Positions 27,459 through 36,461 of a stretch of 45,891 bases of DNA are shown here, in pieces. The DNA comes from Pseudomonadota bacterium (GTDB taxonomy: Bacteria > Desulfobacterota > Desulfobulbia > Desulfobulbales > Desulfocapsaceae), in contig JAHIUA010000058.1 of NCBI GenBank assembly GCA_018817385.1, positions 1 to 45,891 of the forward strand. Direction: 5' to 3'. The notes under the pieces are model-generated. The model saw only the letters and a program-made list of their open reading frames with translations, was not told where the DNA came from and ran no database searches. The translations under genes and the position numbers were made by a program. Position 1 is the stretch's first letter. Every line of letters begins with the position of its first letter.

Positions 27459-29378
27459 ATGACTGCTGTCTTTCGTCTCTTTCTTCTCTGTATCTTCTTC
27501 CTTCCCTGTACTGGAGAAGCTCGTTCCCTGTTTTGGGATGATATGGAAGTCAGGGCCAGTCTTGATGGAGAGGGCCGTTTGCATATCCGGGAACAGCAGA
27601 CAATGGTGTTTTCAGGGAGTTGGAACGGTGGTGAGCGTGATTTTCATGTCCGCCCTGGCCAAGACATGCAGTTTGAGGGGATCAGTCGGCTTGGTGAGGG
27701 TGGACGGGAAATTCCTCTTGTCAGAGGGGGGATGCAAGAGGTGGATCACTGGGATCATAACGGCGAAACTGCCATTCGCTGGCGTTCCCGTCTGCCCTCC
27801 GACCCCGCTTTTGCCAATACAAAGATTACCTACGTACTATACTACAGTCTCGGTCATATCTTGCTGTCTGATAAGGAAGGGTATCTCCTCAATCATGATT
27901 TTTGTTTTCCGGATCGCAGTGGGGTGGTGAAGAATTTTCGCCTGGATCTGACGTTCGATCCGGTCTGGCAGAGCGGCCCGGTGAGCATGGTGGCCAGGGA
28001 TATTACTCCGGGGCAGGGTGTTGTTCTGCGCCAGCAGCTCCATTTTTCCGGGCAGGGCACTCCGAGTATTTTTCAAGAGCCTCCTCCGCTTCCATCATCT
28101 ATCCCCCCTGCACCGGTTTCTCCTGCCCCGGTCTGGCTGCGTATCATTCTCCTGGTTGCCTTTGTGGGAGGAATCCTGTGGCGGATCCGGCTGTTTTTTC
28201 AGTGGGAAAATTCCCTGGGTCGTTTTGTGGCAGTGGAGCCGGCAGAGAACATTGATCAACACTGGCTGGAGCAAGAACTCTTTGTCTATAAGCCCGAGGT
28301 TGTGGGGGCAACATGGGATAAAAAAACTTCTACAGCCGAAGTGGCGGCAGTCCTTGCCCGCCTAGTCCAGGAGGGTAAGATGGAGAGCTGGCTGGAGCCG
28401 TATCGGTTTCCATTTCTTAATTTTCCCATTCCGGGTATGCCACCTGTTTTGCATCTGAAACTCCTGCAGTCAAGGAACGCCTTTCTTGGCTATGAGCAAA
28501 AGTTGATTGAGGGACTGTTCGTTAATAAAAGCAGGACAACGGATACCAAAACCATACGGAACTATTACCAAAAGAAACAAAAAACATTTGATCCTGTGTC
28601 CAAGATACAGGAGTCCTTGCAGAGACAGATGAAAAGGCTCACAGGTGAAGGGGAACATTCTCTGGCCATGTTATGGGTTCCTACTGTGGGCCTGGCTGTT
28701 GGTGGATTTTTTCTTTTGCTGATCAATAGTTTTCTCCACCAGGAGGAATTCGTGGCCTTGGAAATTTTTGCCGTATTAATCGTTGCTTGTTGTTGGGTTG
28801 GTGGAATAATCAATGCCTTGAGGTATCGTAACTCGGTTATCGCACTGGCTTGGCGTTTCTCTGTTGTTTTGTTTGTCGTCGGCTCTCTCTCTGCCGTATT
28901 TTTTGTTCTCCTCCTCTTGGCCAGTTCAACCTTGCTTCTGCTTGGTGTTTTTTGTCTAGCTGCCGCAAGTAGCAACAATATCATTAATCTTGCCAGGTCA
29001 AGAGAGAGTGCTGAGGGACTGGCCCTGCGGCGGAGACTGGCTGCTGCCCGCAATTATTTTAAGCAGGAGTTGGTTCGTGAAAAACCAGATATCAGCGATT
29101 CCTGGTTTCCTTATCTATTAGCCTTTGGTCTGGGGCCAAAGGTTGACTCCTGGTTTCGCAGACATGGTCGCCCTGGAGAGACTCCTCTTGGCGCAACTGC
29201 TGGCAGTTCCGCTTCAGGGTTCACTGGAGGGGGAGGGGCCTTTGGCGGTGGCGGTGCCAGTGGCTCCTGGAGTACGGCCGTGGGCTCGTTGGCTGCAAGT
29301 AGTGGCGGCTCCTCCGGCGGCAGTGGTGGTTCTGGAGGTGGTGGCAGCTCTGGGGGCGGTGGCGGCGGAGGGTGGTAA
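27459..29378 (+). CDS. DUF2207-type membrane protein with Gly/Ser-rich tail
   Basis: About 639 residues. The signal peptide (about 1-20, ending near GEARS) leads to an extracytoplasmic N-terminal DUF2207 beta domain (about 20-195; GGERDFHVRPGQDMQFEGI, YVLYYSLGHIL). A Pro-rich linker precedes a first helix (about 222-240). A cytoplasmic winged-helix-like segment has EVAAVLARLVQEGKM. A cluster of helices (about 415-510) is followed by a globular piece ending in FPYLLAFGLGPK. The C-terminus is a run of Gly and Ser closing with GGGW, a hallmark of this family. The function of DUF2207 proteins is unknown. ATG at 27459 is preferred over upstream in-frame starts because it gives a proper signal peptide and has GGAG nearby. 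Confidence 0.85.
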   Translation: MTAVFRLFLLCIFFLPCTGEARSLFWDDMEVRASLDGEGRLHIREQQTMVFSGSWNGGERDFHVRPGQDMQFEGISRLGEGGREIPLVRGGMQEVDHWDHNGETAIRWRSRLPSDPAFANTKITYVLYYSLGHILLSDKEGYLLNHDFCFPDRSGVVKNFRLDLTFDPVWQSGPVSMVARDITPGQGVVLRQQLHFSGQGTPSIFQEPPPLPSSIPPAPVSPAPVWLRIILLVAFVGGILWRIRLFFQWENSLGRFVAVEPAENIDQHWLEQELFVYKPEVVGATWDKKTSTAEVAAVLARLVQEGKMESWLEPYRFPFLNFPIPGMPPVLHLKLLQSRNAFLGYEQKLIEGLFVNKSRTTDTKTIRNYYQKKQKTFDPVSKIQESLQRQMKRLTGEGEHSLAMLWVPTVGLAVGGFFLLLINSFLHQEEFVALEIFAVLIVACCWVGGIINALRYRNSVIALAWRFSVVLFVVGSLSAVFFVLLLLASSTLLLLGVFCLAAASSNNIINLARSRESAEGLALRRRLAAARNYFKQELVREKPDISDSWFPYLLAFGLGPKVDSWFRRHGRPGETPLGATAGSSASGFTGGGGAFGGGGASGSWSTAVGSLAASSGGSSGGSGGSGGGGSSGGGGGGGW

Positions 29379-29838
29379 CAACGGTGAGGCCTTGGAAAGG
29401 TCGATTTCCTGTCCCTGCTTTGCTGCCTCCTTCCTCTCCTTGGAGAAGACACGTATCACAGGTTTTGGAGAAGTTTCTCAGTGGATTCGCTATCCACCAG
29501 GCTCAACTATGGTTTTCCCGCCAGACAGGGGCCCAGTATAGGGGAGCCCCCTATACTGGGGATGAAGTGATGGGTGAGCTCTTTGGCTAACGGTTCAGAT
29601 CTATCTGTTTTTTCCCCCGGTCGCTTTCATTGCCTTCCCCAGGCCAAGTCCTCACTCCGGGCTCTTGTGAGAAGGCGTCAAAAAACAGAATGTTCAGGAA
29701 CGCTGAGCGGTGAAAGATTCTCACAGGGGGAGCTCAGGGTCTAGCCTTTTGCTTCCAGCTTTTCCTCTCAGGTCCGTATTTGTCGGTTGATGCAGAGAGT
29801 TCTCCTCAATTTTTGAGAAAAAAGACGGTCCGATGCCA
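29379..29838. other. No supported gene
   Basis: About 460 bp between the convergent stops of the DUF2207 gene and the MazG-like gene. Short frames here are antisense or GC-skewed continuations of the Gly-rich tail. The one clear signal is the hairpin at 29532-29560. Confidence 0.4.
29532..29560. terminator. Perfect 13-bp hairpin between convergent genes
   Basis: CCCAGTATAGGGG (29532-29544) pairs completely with CCCCTATACTGGG (29548-29560) across a 3-nt loop. It lies 154 bp after the DUF2207 stop and 279 bp beyond the MazG stop. No T-run follows on either strand, so it could be a processing or attachment-type site instead of an intrinsic terminator. Confidence 0.4.
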
Positions 29839-30171
29839 TCAAGGAAGGACTTTTGGATCCCTTGGTTCCTGTAAGGAGGGATACTTGATGGCATTTGCCG
29901 CCATCTTTTCTTTGGCACAGGTCAGTGGGTCGAGGTTGAATTTGTCGGCGAACATGGTGAGGTAGATCATGACATCACCAATCTCCTCAGCGATGTGCGT
30001 TCGGGTTGGCTCATCGACCTGCTGGCTGTTGTCCTCCTTCAGCCATTGGAAAATCTCGGTAAGTTCCGCCACCTCGACGCTCAGGGCCATGACCAGGTTT
30101 TTGGGAGAGTGGTAGTGTTGCCATTCTCTTGCTACTGCAAAGCTACGAAGTGCTGATCTGAGTTTTTCCAT
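29839..30171 (-). CDS. MazG-like nucleotide pyrophosphohydrolase
   Basis: About 110 residues from ATG at 30171. It belongs to the all-alpha NTP pyrophosphohydrolases that hydrolyse (d)NTPs to monophosphates and pyrophosphate for pool cleaning. The metal-binding signature is visible: ALSVEVAELTEIFQW (EVAEL, an ExxE pair) and IAEEIGDVMIYLTMF (EEIGD, an ExxD pair), as in dCTPase/RS21-C6-type single-domain members. The usual length is 105-125 residues, which favours this start over the upstream frame extending to 30258. It diverges from the protease gene. Confidence 0.85.
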   Translation of the reverse strand: MEKLRSALRSFAVAREWQHYHSPKNLVMALSVEVAELTEIFQWLKEDNSQQVDEPTRTHIAEEIGDVMIYLTMFADKFNLDPLTCAKEKMAANAIKYPSLQEPRDPKVLP

Positions 30172-30296
30172 GGCTATCACCGTTTCTGTTGGTATTTCTT
30201 CTCGGACTCTGGTAATTTTCTCTGTTTTATGTATCACATGATACTCTCGTAGCGTCAAACAGTAACGCTCTTTCCCTTTTACCCACAGAGAAACGA

Positions 30297-32399
30297 ATGA
30301 AAAAAATACTCAGCGCATGTCTGACAACCCTTTTTGCCCTCAGTCTTTCATTTTTACCCATCTCTTATGCCGAAACTGCGGTAACGAAGGAGGTTGATTC
30401 CGGTCGCAACAAGCTCATCGGCTATATGCTTGCAAAACAGTTACCAGTCATGCATTTCAGTGACAAAGAGGTCGGCGATGCCCTGGCCTTTGCTGCCTTT
30501 GATCTGTATCTCAAACAGCTCGATTTTCAGAAACGTTTTCTTCTCCAAGAGGATGTGGATAAATTGTCGATCATTGCCCCTTCTATTGATAACAATTTGT
30601 TGAAGGGGACTATTGTATTACCGGAGGAGGGATTTGATATCCTGTCCAGGCGGATTGATGCGGTTGAAAAAATGACTGTGCAATTGCTGGCCACAGGTTT
30701 TGACTATAATCAGGACGAGAGCTACGAGACAGATCCGGATAAATTGAAATATGCCGTAACCCTTGAGGATCTTGGTGAGCGCTGGCGAAAAATTCTCAAA
30801 GGACAGATCATTTCTCGTTATCTCGACCTTGTGGAAGACCAGAAAGAGGACAAAGAGAAAAAGAGTGATAAGGAGTTGTGGAAAGAGGCGGAGGAGAAGG
30901 TCGTCAAACGTAATCAGGACTTTTTCCATCGTATGCATCAGGAGACCCTGCAGGATCATTATGATCGCTATTTTAATGCCATTACCCGGGCCTTTGACCC
31001 CCATACCAATTACATGCCGCCAGCCAATAAAGAAGATTTTGACATCCACATGCGGGGGAGTCTTGAAGGAATTGGTGCCTTGCTTCGGGAAGAAGATGGT
31101 TATATCAAGGTGGTTAATATCATTCCAGGTTCTGCCTCGGCTCGCCAGGGTATGCTCCATGCAGACGATATCATTCTTGAGGTCGCTCAGGGCTCTGAAG
31201 ATCCTGTGGAAATCACTGATATGCGACTGCGTGAAGCTGTCCGTCTGATCCGGGGACCCAAGGGGGCTGAAGTACGTCTGACCGTAAAAAAAATCGACGG
31301 CACCAAGGTAATCATCCCGATTATTCGTGATGTGGTGCAGATCGAAGAGACCTTTGTCAAGTCCAATTTATTGGAGGGACCTGGAGGCAAAAAGGTCGGT
31401 TATGTTATGATTCCAAGCTTCTATCGGGATTTTGAGAAGACTCGCAACGGTTCTGATGCCAGAAACTCCACAGATGATGCCAGGAAGGTTGTAGAGGAAC
31501 TGAAAAAAGCAGGGATGTCCGGCCTGATTCTCGATCTGCGCAATAATGGCGGCGGTTCCCTTATGGACGCAGTGGATACGGCAGGTCTCTTCTTTGAAAT
31601 CGGACCGGTGGTACAGGTCAAGAACAGCTATGGTTCTAAACGGGTGCTCAGCGATGAGGATCCTTCCATCGTCTGGGATGGGCCGCTTCTGGTCCTGGTG
31701 AATCAGTTTTCTGCCTCAGCTTCCGAGATTGTGGCGGCTGCGCTCCAGGATTATGGTCGAGCTGTGATCGTGGGTGGGGCCCACACCCATGGCAAGGGGA
31801 CTGTGCAGACCCTGATCGACATGAATGAGAATATCCCCCTCCTCCACCTGAAAAAATATGAAGATCTTGGAGCCTTGAAGGTAACAATCCAAAAGTTTTA
31901 TCGGGTCACCGGCGGCTCGACCCAGTACAAGGGCGTGGAGCCTGATATTGTTCTCCCCAGCCTCTTTCAGCACCTTGACTCAGGTGAGCAGTACCTGGAT
32001 AATTCCCTGCCTTGGGATCAGGTAGAACCTGTCGCCTTTGTCAAGTATGGTTCTCACCCGATAAATCTCGACTTGTTAAAGACAAAAAGTAAGCAACGGG
32101 TCGCGAAAGATGAGGGCTTACAGGTTATTGCTGACGAAGCTGAAAAGGCCTCCCAGCGAGCAAAACAAACCACGATGTCATTGAAACTGAGTGAGATGGT
32201 GGCTCAGCGGGAGGAGGCCAAGGTGGCCCGGGATAAGATTGGGGCCCATTATCGAAAGTTTCGTGAAGAGCAGGGGGAGGACAGGGGAGAAGAGCCAGTT
32301 GCTGGTCCTGAGGAAGAGCCGGATAAAGAAAAGTGGAAAGAAGATATCAAGGAAGATCCTTATATTACCGAGTCCATGCGGATCCTTGCTGATATGTGA
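30297..32399 (+). CDS. prc: Carboxy-terminal (tail-specific) processing protease, S41 family
   Basis: A 700-residue periplasmic protease that degrades proteins from the C-terminus. The signal peptide (about 1-25, cleavage near SYAE) is followed by an N-terminal helical domain with EVGDALAFAAFDLYLKQLDF. A PDZ domain (about 245-340, MRGSLEGIGALLREEDGYIK) follows. The S41 catalytic domain has the nucleophile in VNQFSASASEI (about 475) and the lysine in THGKGTVQ (about 500). A Prc-type C-terminal helical domain comes last. The length and extensions match Prc of Gram-negative bacteria and not the shorter CtpA. It is transcribed alone, divergent from the MazG-like gene. Confidence 0.93.
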   Translation: MKKILSACLTTLFALSLSFLPISYAETAVTKEVDSGRNKLIGYMLAKQLPVMHFSDKEVGDALAFAAFDLYLKQLDFQKRFLLQEDVDKLSIIAPSIDNNLLKGTIVLPEEGFDILSRRIDAVEKMTVQLLATGFDYNQDESYETDPDKLKYAVTLEDLGERWRKILKGQIISRYLDLVEDQKEDKEKKSDKELWKEAEEKVVKRNQDFFHRMHQETLQDHYDRYFNAITRAFDPHTNYMPPANKEDFDIHMRGSLEGIGALLREEDGYIKVVNIIPGSASARQGMLHADDIILEVAQGSEDPVEITDMRLREAVRLIRGPKGAEVRLTVKKIDGTKVIIPIIRDVVQIEETFVKSNLLEGPGGKKVGYVMIPSFYRDFEKTRNGSDARNSTDDARKVVEELKKAGMSGLILDLRNNGGGSLMDAVDTAGLFFEIGPVVQVKNSYGSKRVLSDEDPSIVWDGPLLVLVNQFSASASEIVAAALQDYGRAVIVGGAHTHGKGTVQTLIDMNENIPLLHLKKYEDLGALKVTIQKFYRVTGGSTQYKGVEPDIVLPSLFQHLDSGEQYLDNSLPWDQVEPVAFVKYGSHPINLDLLKTKSKQRVAKDEGLQVIADEAEKASQRAKQTTMSLKLSEMVAQREEAKVARDKIGAHYRKFREEQGEDRGEEPVAGPEEEPDKEKWKEDIKEDPYITESMRILADM

Positions 32400-32577
32400 T
32401 GGCATGAACTGAAGGCTGGAGAGAATATATACCATTCGGGCTGGGGTGCTCTTGCTGGTAAAAAATATTTCGGAAATAAGGTGGTACAGGATTGGGGTAA
32501 AGCTCCCCCCCCTCTACTCTTCAGCCTTTTGCCTTTTGTTTTTTAAAAGATCAGTTGATATCTATCTTAAAATTTTC

Positions 32578-32606
32578 TTGATTATCAAACAAAAAAATGC
32601 TAAATC
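32578..32606 (+). promoter_or_regulatory. Possible promoter of the RsbRD gene and dsr operon
   Basis: TTGATT (32578-32583), a 17-bp spacer, then TAAATC (32601-32606) preceded by TGC. The -10 match is weak. The palindrome TTGATTATCAA (32578-32588) overlaps the -35, and an inverted GAATGGTCATTC follows near 32619-32630. The region is strongly AT-rich and lies 58 bp upstream of the ATG. Confidence 0.3.
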
Positions 32607-32663
32607 TCGTTGCTTATGAATGGTCATTCATTCAATTTTGATTAAAAAGGGGCAGGGGATTCT

Positions 32664-33200
32664 ATGGAGCTTGATGAAGCTTTCCGTAATTATGAAGACA
32701 AGATAGTTCGCGCTTGGGTTGACTACACCTTGTCGTCATACAAGTCATCAACATTTTTCAAAAAGGAACGCGATAAGTTTGCCAATCCCGTGGGGGGGAA
32801 TACCTTTGAGGCATTGAGTAAACTGTTTAAACTCCTGACAAAAAATGCCGATCCCAAAGAGTTTGTCGCGCCACTGGATCAGGTCATGCGAATTCGCTCC
32901 ATTCAGGAGTTTTCCGCATCGGAAGCAGTGGGTCCGATCCACGCTGTCAAGCACATCACTCGAGAAATCCTGGAAAAAGACAAAGAGCGTAAACATCTCA
33001 TTGCAGAGCTCTATGATTTTGAGTTTGCAGTGGATCTGGCAGTCCTTGCTGCCTTTGATCTGTACATGCAATGTCGGGAGCAGTTGTACAAGGTGAGAAT
33101 CCTGGAAATTAAAAGCGGTACTCATATTCTCACAGACAGCAAGTGTCCGTCGAGCATGTTGAAAAAAGATATCGATGATCTCGTGAAAATTCATATCTGA
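32664..33200 (+). CDS. RsbRD N-terminal domain protein
   Basis: A 178-residue soluble protein matching the RsbRD N-terminal (globin-like) domain: about 20 residues of lead-in, then FANPVGGNTFEALSKLFKLL, DPKEFVAPLDQVMRIRSIQE and FSASEAVGPIHAVKHITREI, followed by a long helix ending YMQCREQLYKVRI. RsbRD-type domains occur in stress-signalling stressosome proteins, but here there is no STAS domain. A copy of this domain beside dsrMKJOP is a known arrangement in sulfate reducers. The gene is 104 bp upstream of dsrM on the same strand and probably shares its promoter. A regulatory or assembly role for the complex is inference. An AGGGG ribosome site precedes the ATG. Confidence 0.85.
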   Translation: MELDEAFRNYEDKIVRAWVDYTLSSYKSSTFFKKERDKFANPVGGNTFEALSKLFKLLTKNADPKEFVAPLDQVMRIRSIQEFSASEAVGPIHAVKHITREILEKDKERKHLIAELYDFEFAVDLAVLAAFDLYMQCREQLYKVRILEIKSGTHILTDSKCPSSMLKKDIDDLVKIHI

Positions 33201-33304
33201 AGAATCACGGGTTGTCACGGTTAATAACAGGTTTCTGTTCCGGGGCAGGGGAACTCGTCCGGGCGGCTACCAACACTGTTCAATTTGAAGCGAGGTAAGA
33301 AGAA

Positions 33305-34333
33305 ATGAAGTATACCTTCTCATTCCTGGCAGTCATTGCACTGGTTTTATTTGCGTGGCTGGGATCCCAGATACCGGGTATGCAGTACCTTTTTGGTGTT
33401 GCCATCCCCTATCTGGCAATCATGATCTTCTTGGGTGGCTTTGTTTACAGAGTCGTGCAATGGGCAAAATCTCCTGTTCCGTTTTCCATCCCGACCACTT
33501 GTGGTCAGGGTGTATCACTGGATTTCATTAAACAGGATAAGCTTGACTGCCCTACCAAGACATCAGAAGTCGTCGCCAGGATGTTCCTGGAAATTTTTGC
33601 CTTCCGATCCCTTTTCCGGAATACTAAGTCCGAGCTTCACGAGGGACCGAAAATTACCTATGAGTCTTCCAAGTGGCTTTGGCTCTTTGCCCTGATCTTT
33701 CACTATTCTTTCCTTATAGTCGTTATCAGGCATATGCGTCTCTTCCTCAACCCGGTACCTGGCTGGTTACAGACCCTGGACTTCCTTGACGCCGGTGCGG
33801 CCCTGCAGCTTGGAGCGCCTTTGCTCTATGCCACCGACGCTGCCTTGGTGCTTGGTATCGTCCTCCTTTTTGGTCGGCGCCTGATCAATCGTCAAGTGCG
33901 ATATATTTCGCTTGCCAATGATTACTTTCCGCTCTTCCTTATTTTTGGCATCGCCACCACCGGTATCCTGATGCGTTATTTTCTCCGCACCAATATTGAT
34001 ATTATCTCTATCAAGGAACTCCTGGTTGGCCTGGTCACTTTTTCACCGGTTATCACCGCCAAGATTGGTTCCATCTTTTTCATCCATCTCTTCTTGGTCA
34101 GTACCCTCCTTATTTACTTTCCCTTCAGTAAATTGATGCACTTAGGTGGTGTTTTCATGAGCCCCACCAGGAATATGGCAAACGACAGCCGTGCTAAGCG
34201 TCATATCAACCCATGGAACGATCCTACAATCAAACCCCATTCCTATGCTGGATATGAGGATGAGTTCAGAGAGTTTATGGTCGAAAACGGCATCCCTGTT
34301 GAGAAAGAGCTACCTCCTCAAAAGGACGAATAA
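33305..34333 (+). CDS. dsrM: DsrM, membrane cytochrome b subunit of the DsrMKJOP complex
   Basis: A 342-residue NarI-like membrane subunit that binds b-type hemes and exchanges electrons with the menaquinone pool. Membrane helices are visible at about 5-22, 28-48, 118-140 (WLWLFALIFHYSFLIVVIRH, with heme-ligand-type His residues), 175-195, 212-230 and 255-280 (IFFIHLFLVSTLLIYF). The protein starts directly with a helix and ends in a soluble tail containing the NPWNDP segment that faces DsrK. It is first in the dsrMKJOP operon, 37 bp before dsrK. An AGGTAAG ribosome site is present. Confidence 0.95.
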   Translation: MKYTFSFLAVIALVLFAWLGSQIPGMQYLFGVAIPYLAIMIFLGGFVYRVVQWAKSPVPFSIPTTCGQGVSLDFIKQDKLDCPTKTSEVVARMFLEIFAFRSLFRNTKSELHEGPKITYESSKWLWLFALIFHYSFLIVVIRHMRLFLNPVPGWLQTLDFLDAGAALQLGAPLLYATDAALVLGIVLLFGRRLINRQVRYISLANDYFPLFLIFGIATTGILMRYFLRTNIDIISIKELLVGLVTFSPVITAKIGSIFFIHLFLVSTLLIYFPFSKLMHLGGVFMSPTRNMANDSRAKRHINPWNDPTIKPHSYAGYEDEFREFMVENGIPVEKELPPQKDE

Positions 34334-34370
34334 CAGGATTGTTGACCCAAATTTATAAGGATAACGAATA

Positions 34371-36032
34371 ATGGCACTTGCAAAATTAGAACAACTGTCG
34401 AAAAGCGTAGTGCAGGGACCGTCCTTGGTAACAGGAGCTGTACCAACCAAGGACTGGATGGAGACCCCGGCAATTTTTAAAGAGGGGAATTTTGCCTACC
34501 CTGCCAAACAGGAAAAGGTAGAATACCTGAACAGTCAGGTAGGGCTTGAATTCCCCAATGCCCGTATCTGGTCTCCCCTCGAGGATGATTGGAAACTTCC
34601 CGAGAACTGGCAGGAGATCATCTTGAATGGTCTCAAGGAGCGTCTCGGTAAATTCAGATCTCTCAAGATCTTCATGGACTGCTGTGTTCGCTGCGGCGCC
34701 TGTGCGGATAAATGTCACTTCTTTCTCGGTACCGGCGATCCGAAAAACATGCCGGTCCTGCGGGCTGAACTGTTGCGTTCCATCTATCGCAATGATTTTA
34801 CCCTGGCCGGCAAGCTGTTTGGTAAAATGGCCGGCGCCCGGGAAATGACCGTTGGCGTGATAAAAGAATGGTTCATGTACTCCTACCAGTGTACAGAGTG
34901 TCGACGTTGCTCGGTCTTCTGTCCCTATGGTATTGATACTGCAGAAGTAACCATGATGCTTCGTGAACTCCTGCATCTGCTTGGTATCGGTATTAACTGG
35001 ATCCTTGAACCGGCATCAAACTCCAACCGTACCGGTAACCACATGGGGCTCCAGCCTCATACCTTCAAGGACAATGTTGATTTCCTGGCCGAAGACCTGG
35101 AAACCCTCACTGGTATCAAAATTAATCACACCTTCAACCGCAAGGGCGCTGAAATCCTCTTCATCACCCCGTCAGCAGATGTCTTTGCCGAGCCCGGCCT
35201 CTATACTGCCATGGGCTACCTGGCACTGTTCGAGCAACTTGGCCTGGATTACACCTGGTCGACCTATGCCTCTGAGGGTGGTAACTTCGGTCTCTTCACC
35301 TCCAATGAGCTGATGAAGAAACTGAACGGCAAGATGTATGCCGAGGCCAAGCGTCTGGGGGTCAAATACATTATCGGTGGTGAGTGTGGTCATATGTGGC
35401 GTGTTATTCATCAGTATATGGATACCATGAATGGCCCTGCTGACTTTCTTGAGGTTCCCAAGTCTCCGATAACCGGAACGGTATTCAACAATGCCGCAGC
35501 AACCAAGATGGTTCACATCAGTGAGTTTACCGCGGATCTGATCCGGCACGGCAAGATCAAATTTGATCCGAGTCGCAATGCCCATGTTCTGCCTACCTTT
35601 CATGACTCCTGTAACCCGGCAAGGGCCATGGGGCTCATGGATGAACCGCGTTACATTCTGGATCATGTGGTACCTAAGTGGGTTGAAATGCCGGAAAATA
35701 CCATCCGTGAGCAGACCTTCTGTTGTGGTTCAGGAACTGGTCTCAATACTGACGAGATCATGGAACTGCGGATGCGCTCCGGACTGCCGCGAGCCAATGC
35801 CGTGAAGCATGTTATCGATAAATATGGTGTCAACATGCTTTCCTGTGTCTGTGCCATTGACCGCGCGACCCTTACTTCACTGATGAATTACTGGAATCCT
35901 GGCTGCGGGGTCTGCGGACTGTCTGAGCTTGTCGGAAATGCTCTGATAATGGATAACGAGAAACGAGCCATGGGCTATGATGCTGAAGGAAACGAGCGTG
36001 AGCTTCCTGATGGCTTTAGGACTATGGTCTAA
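34371..36032 (+). CDS. dsrK: DsrK, HdrD-like iron-sulfur subunit of DsrMKJOP
   Basis: A 553-residue cytoplasmic subunit related to the catalytic subunit HdrD of heterodisulfide reductase; it is thought to reduce the DsrC trisulfide formed by sulfite reductase. Two [4Fe-4S] motifs are visible, CCVRCGACADKC (about 103-114) and CTECRRCSVFCP (about 174-185). Two CCG-type regions follow: FHDSCNPAR with TFCCGSGTG, and the final CVCAIDR...NPGCGVCG. These would hold the non-cubane-type catalytic cluster. It sits between dsrM and dsrJ with short gaps, as in sulfate reducers generally. Confidence 0.96.
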   Translation: MALAKLEQLSKSVVQGPSLVTGAVPTKDWMETPAIFKEGNFAYPAKQEKVEYLNSQVGLEFPNARIWSPLEDDWKLPENWQEIILNGLKERLGKFRSLKIFMDCCVRCGACADKCHFFLGTGDPKNMPVLRAELLRSIYRNDFTLAGKLFGKMAGAREMTVGVIKEWFMYSYQCTECRRCSVFCPYGIDTAEVTMMLRELLHLLGIGINWILEPASNSNRTGNHMGLQPHTFKDNVDFLAEDLETLTGIKINHTFNRKGAEILFITPSADVFAEPGLYTAMGYLALFEQLGLDYTWSTYASEGGNFGLFTSNELMKKLNGKMYAEAKRLGVKYIIGGECGHMWRVIHQYMDTMNGPADFLEVPKSPITGTVFNNAAATKMVHISEFTADLIRHGKIKFDPSRNAHVLPTFHDSCNPARAMGLMDEPRYILDHVVPKWVEMPENTIREQTFCCGSGTGLNTDEIMELRMRSGLPRANAVKHVIDKYGVNMLSCVCAIDRATLTSLMNYWNPGCGVCGLSELVGNALIMDNEKRAMGYDAEGNERELPDGFRTMV

Positions 36033-36059
36033 ACCGGACCGGAATGGAGGATTAATTCA

Positions 36060-36461
36060 ATGTATAACAAAGGAACAATCATACCGGGACTTGCTTTATT
36101 CGTCCTTTTTGTGACTTTTCCAATCTGGTTCAACGGGTTGACAACGGCAGGTGATCTGCCCAAACCCGAGTTACCGCCAGGTGGAGAAAAACAGTGTGTA
36201 ATGCCTGCGGATTACATGCGAGCCAATCATATGCGGTTACTCAATGAGTGGCGTGATGACGTCCTGCGGGATGGTAATCGCGAAATTCTTGAGATCGATG
36301 GCAAGACATACCGCAAAGGCCTGCAGATGGCATGTATGGAATGTCATTCCAAAAAGGAGAAATTCTGCGATAGCTGCCATATCTATGCCGCAGTAGAACC
36401 CTATTGCTGGGACTGTCACCTGACTCCCACCGAGGCAGCATCGAAGGAGGCGATTCACTAA
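36060..36461 (+). CDS. dsrJ: DsrJ, periplasmic triheme cytochrome c
   Basis: A 133-residue protein anchored by an uncleaved-looking N-terminal helix (about 7-27, GLALFVLFVTFPIWF). It has exactly three CXXCH heme c motifs, CMECH, CDSCH and CWDCH, all in the last 45 residues, as expected for DsrJ. In the complex it connects the periplasmic side with DsrO and DsrP. Its stop overlaps the dsrO start by one base (TAATG), so the two are coupled. The length is typical of the family. Confidence 0.95.
   Translation: MYNKGTIIPGLALFVLFVTFPIWFNGLTTAGDLPKPELPPGGEKQCVMPADYMRANHMRLLNEWRDDVLRDGNREILEIDGKTYRKGLQMACMECHSKKEKFCDSCHIYAAVEPYCWDCHLTPTEAASKEAIH

Noticed and set aside
32578-32588. TTGATTATCAA as an FNR-type site
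   Set aside because: FNR sites have four bases between TTGAT and ATCAA; here there is only one, so the resemblance is not sufficient.
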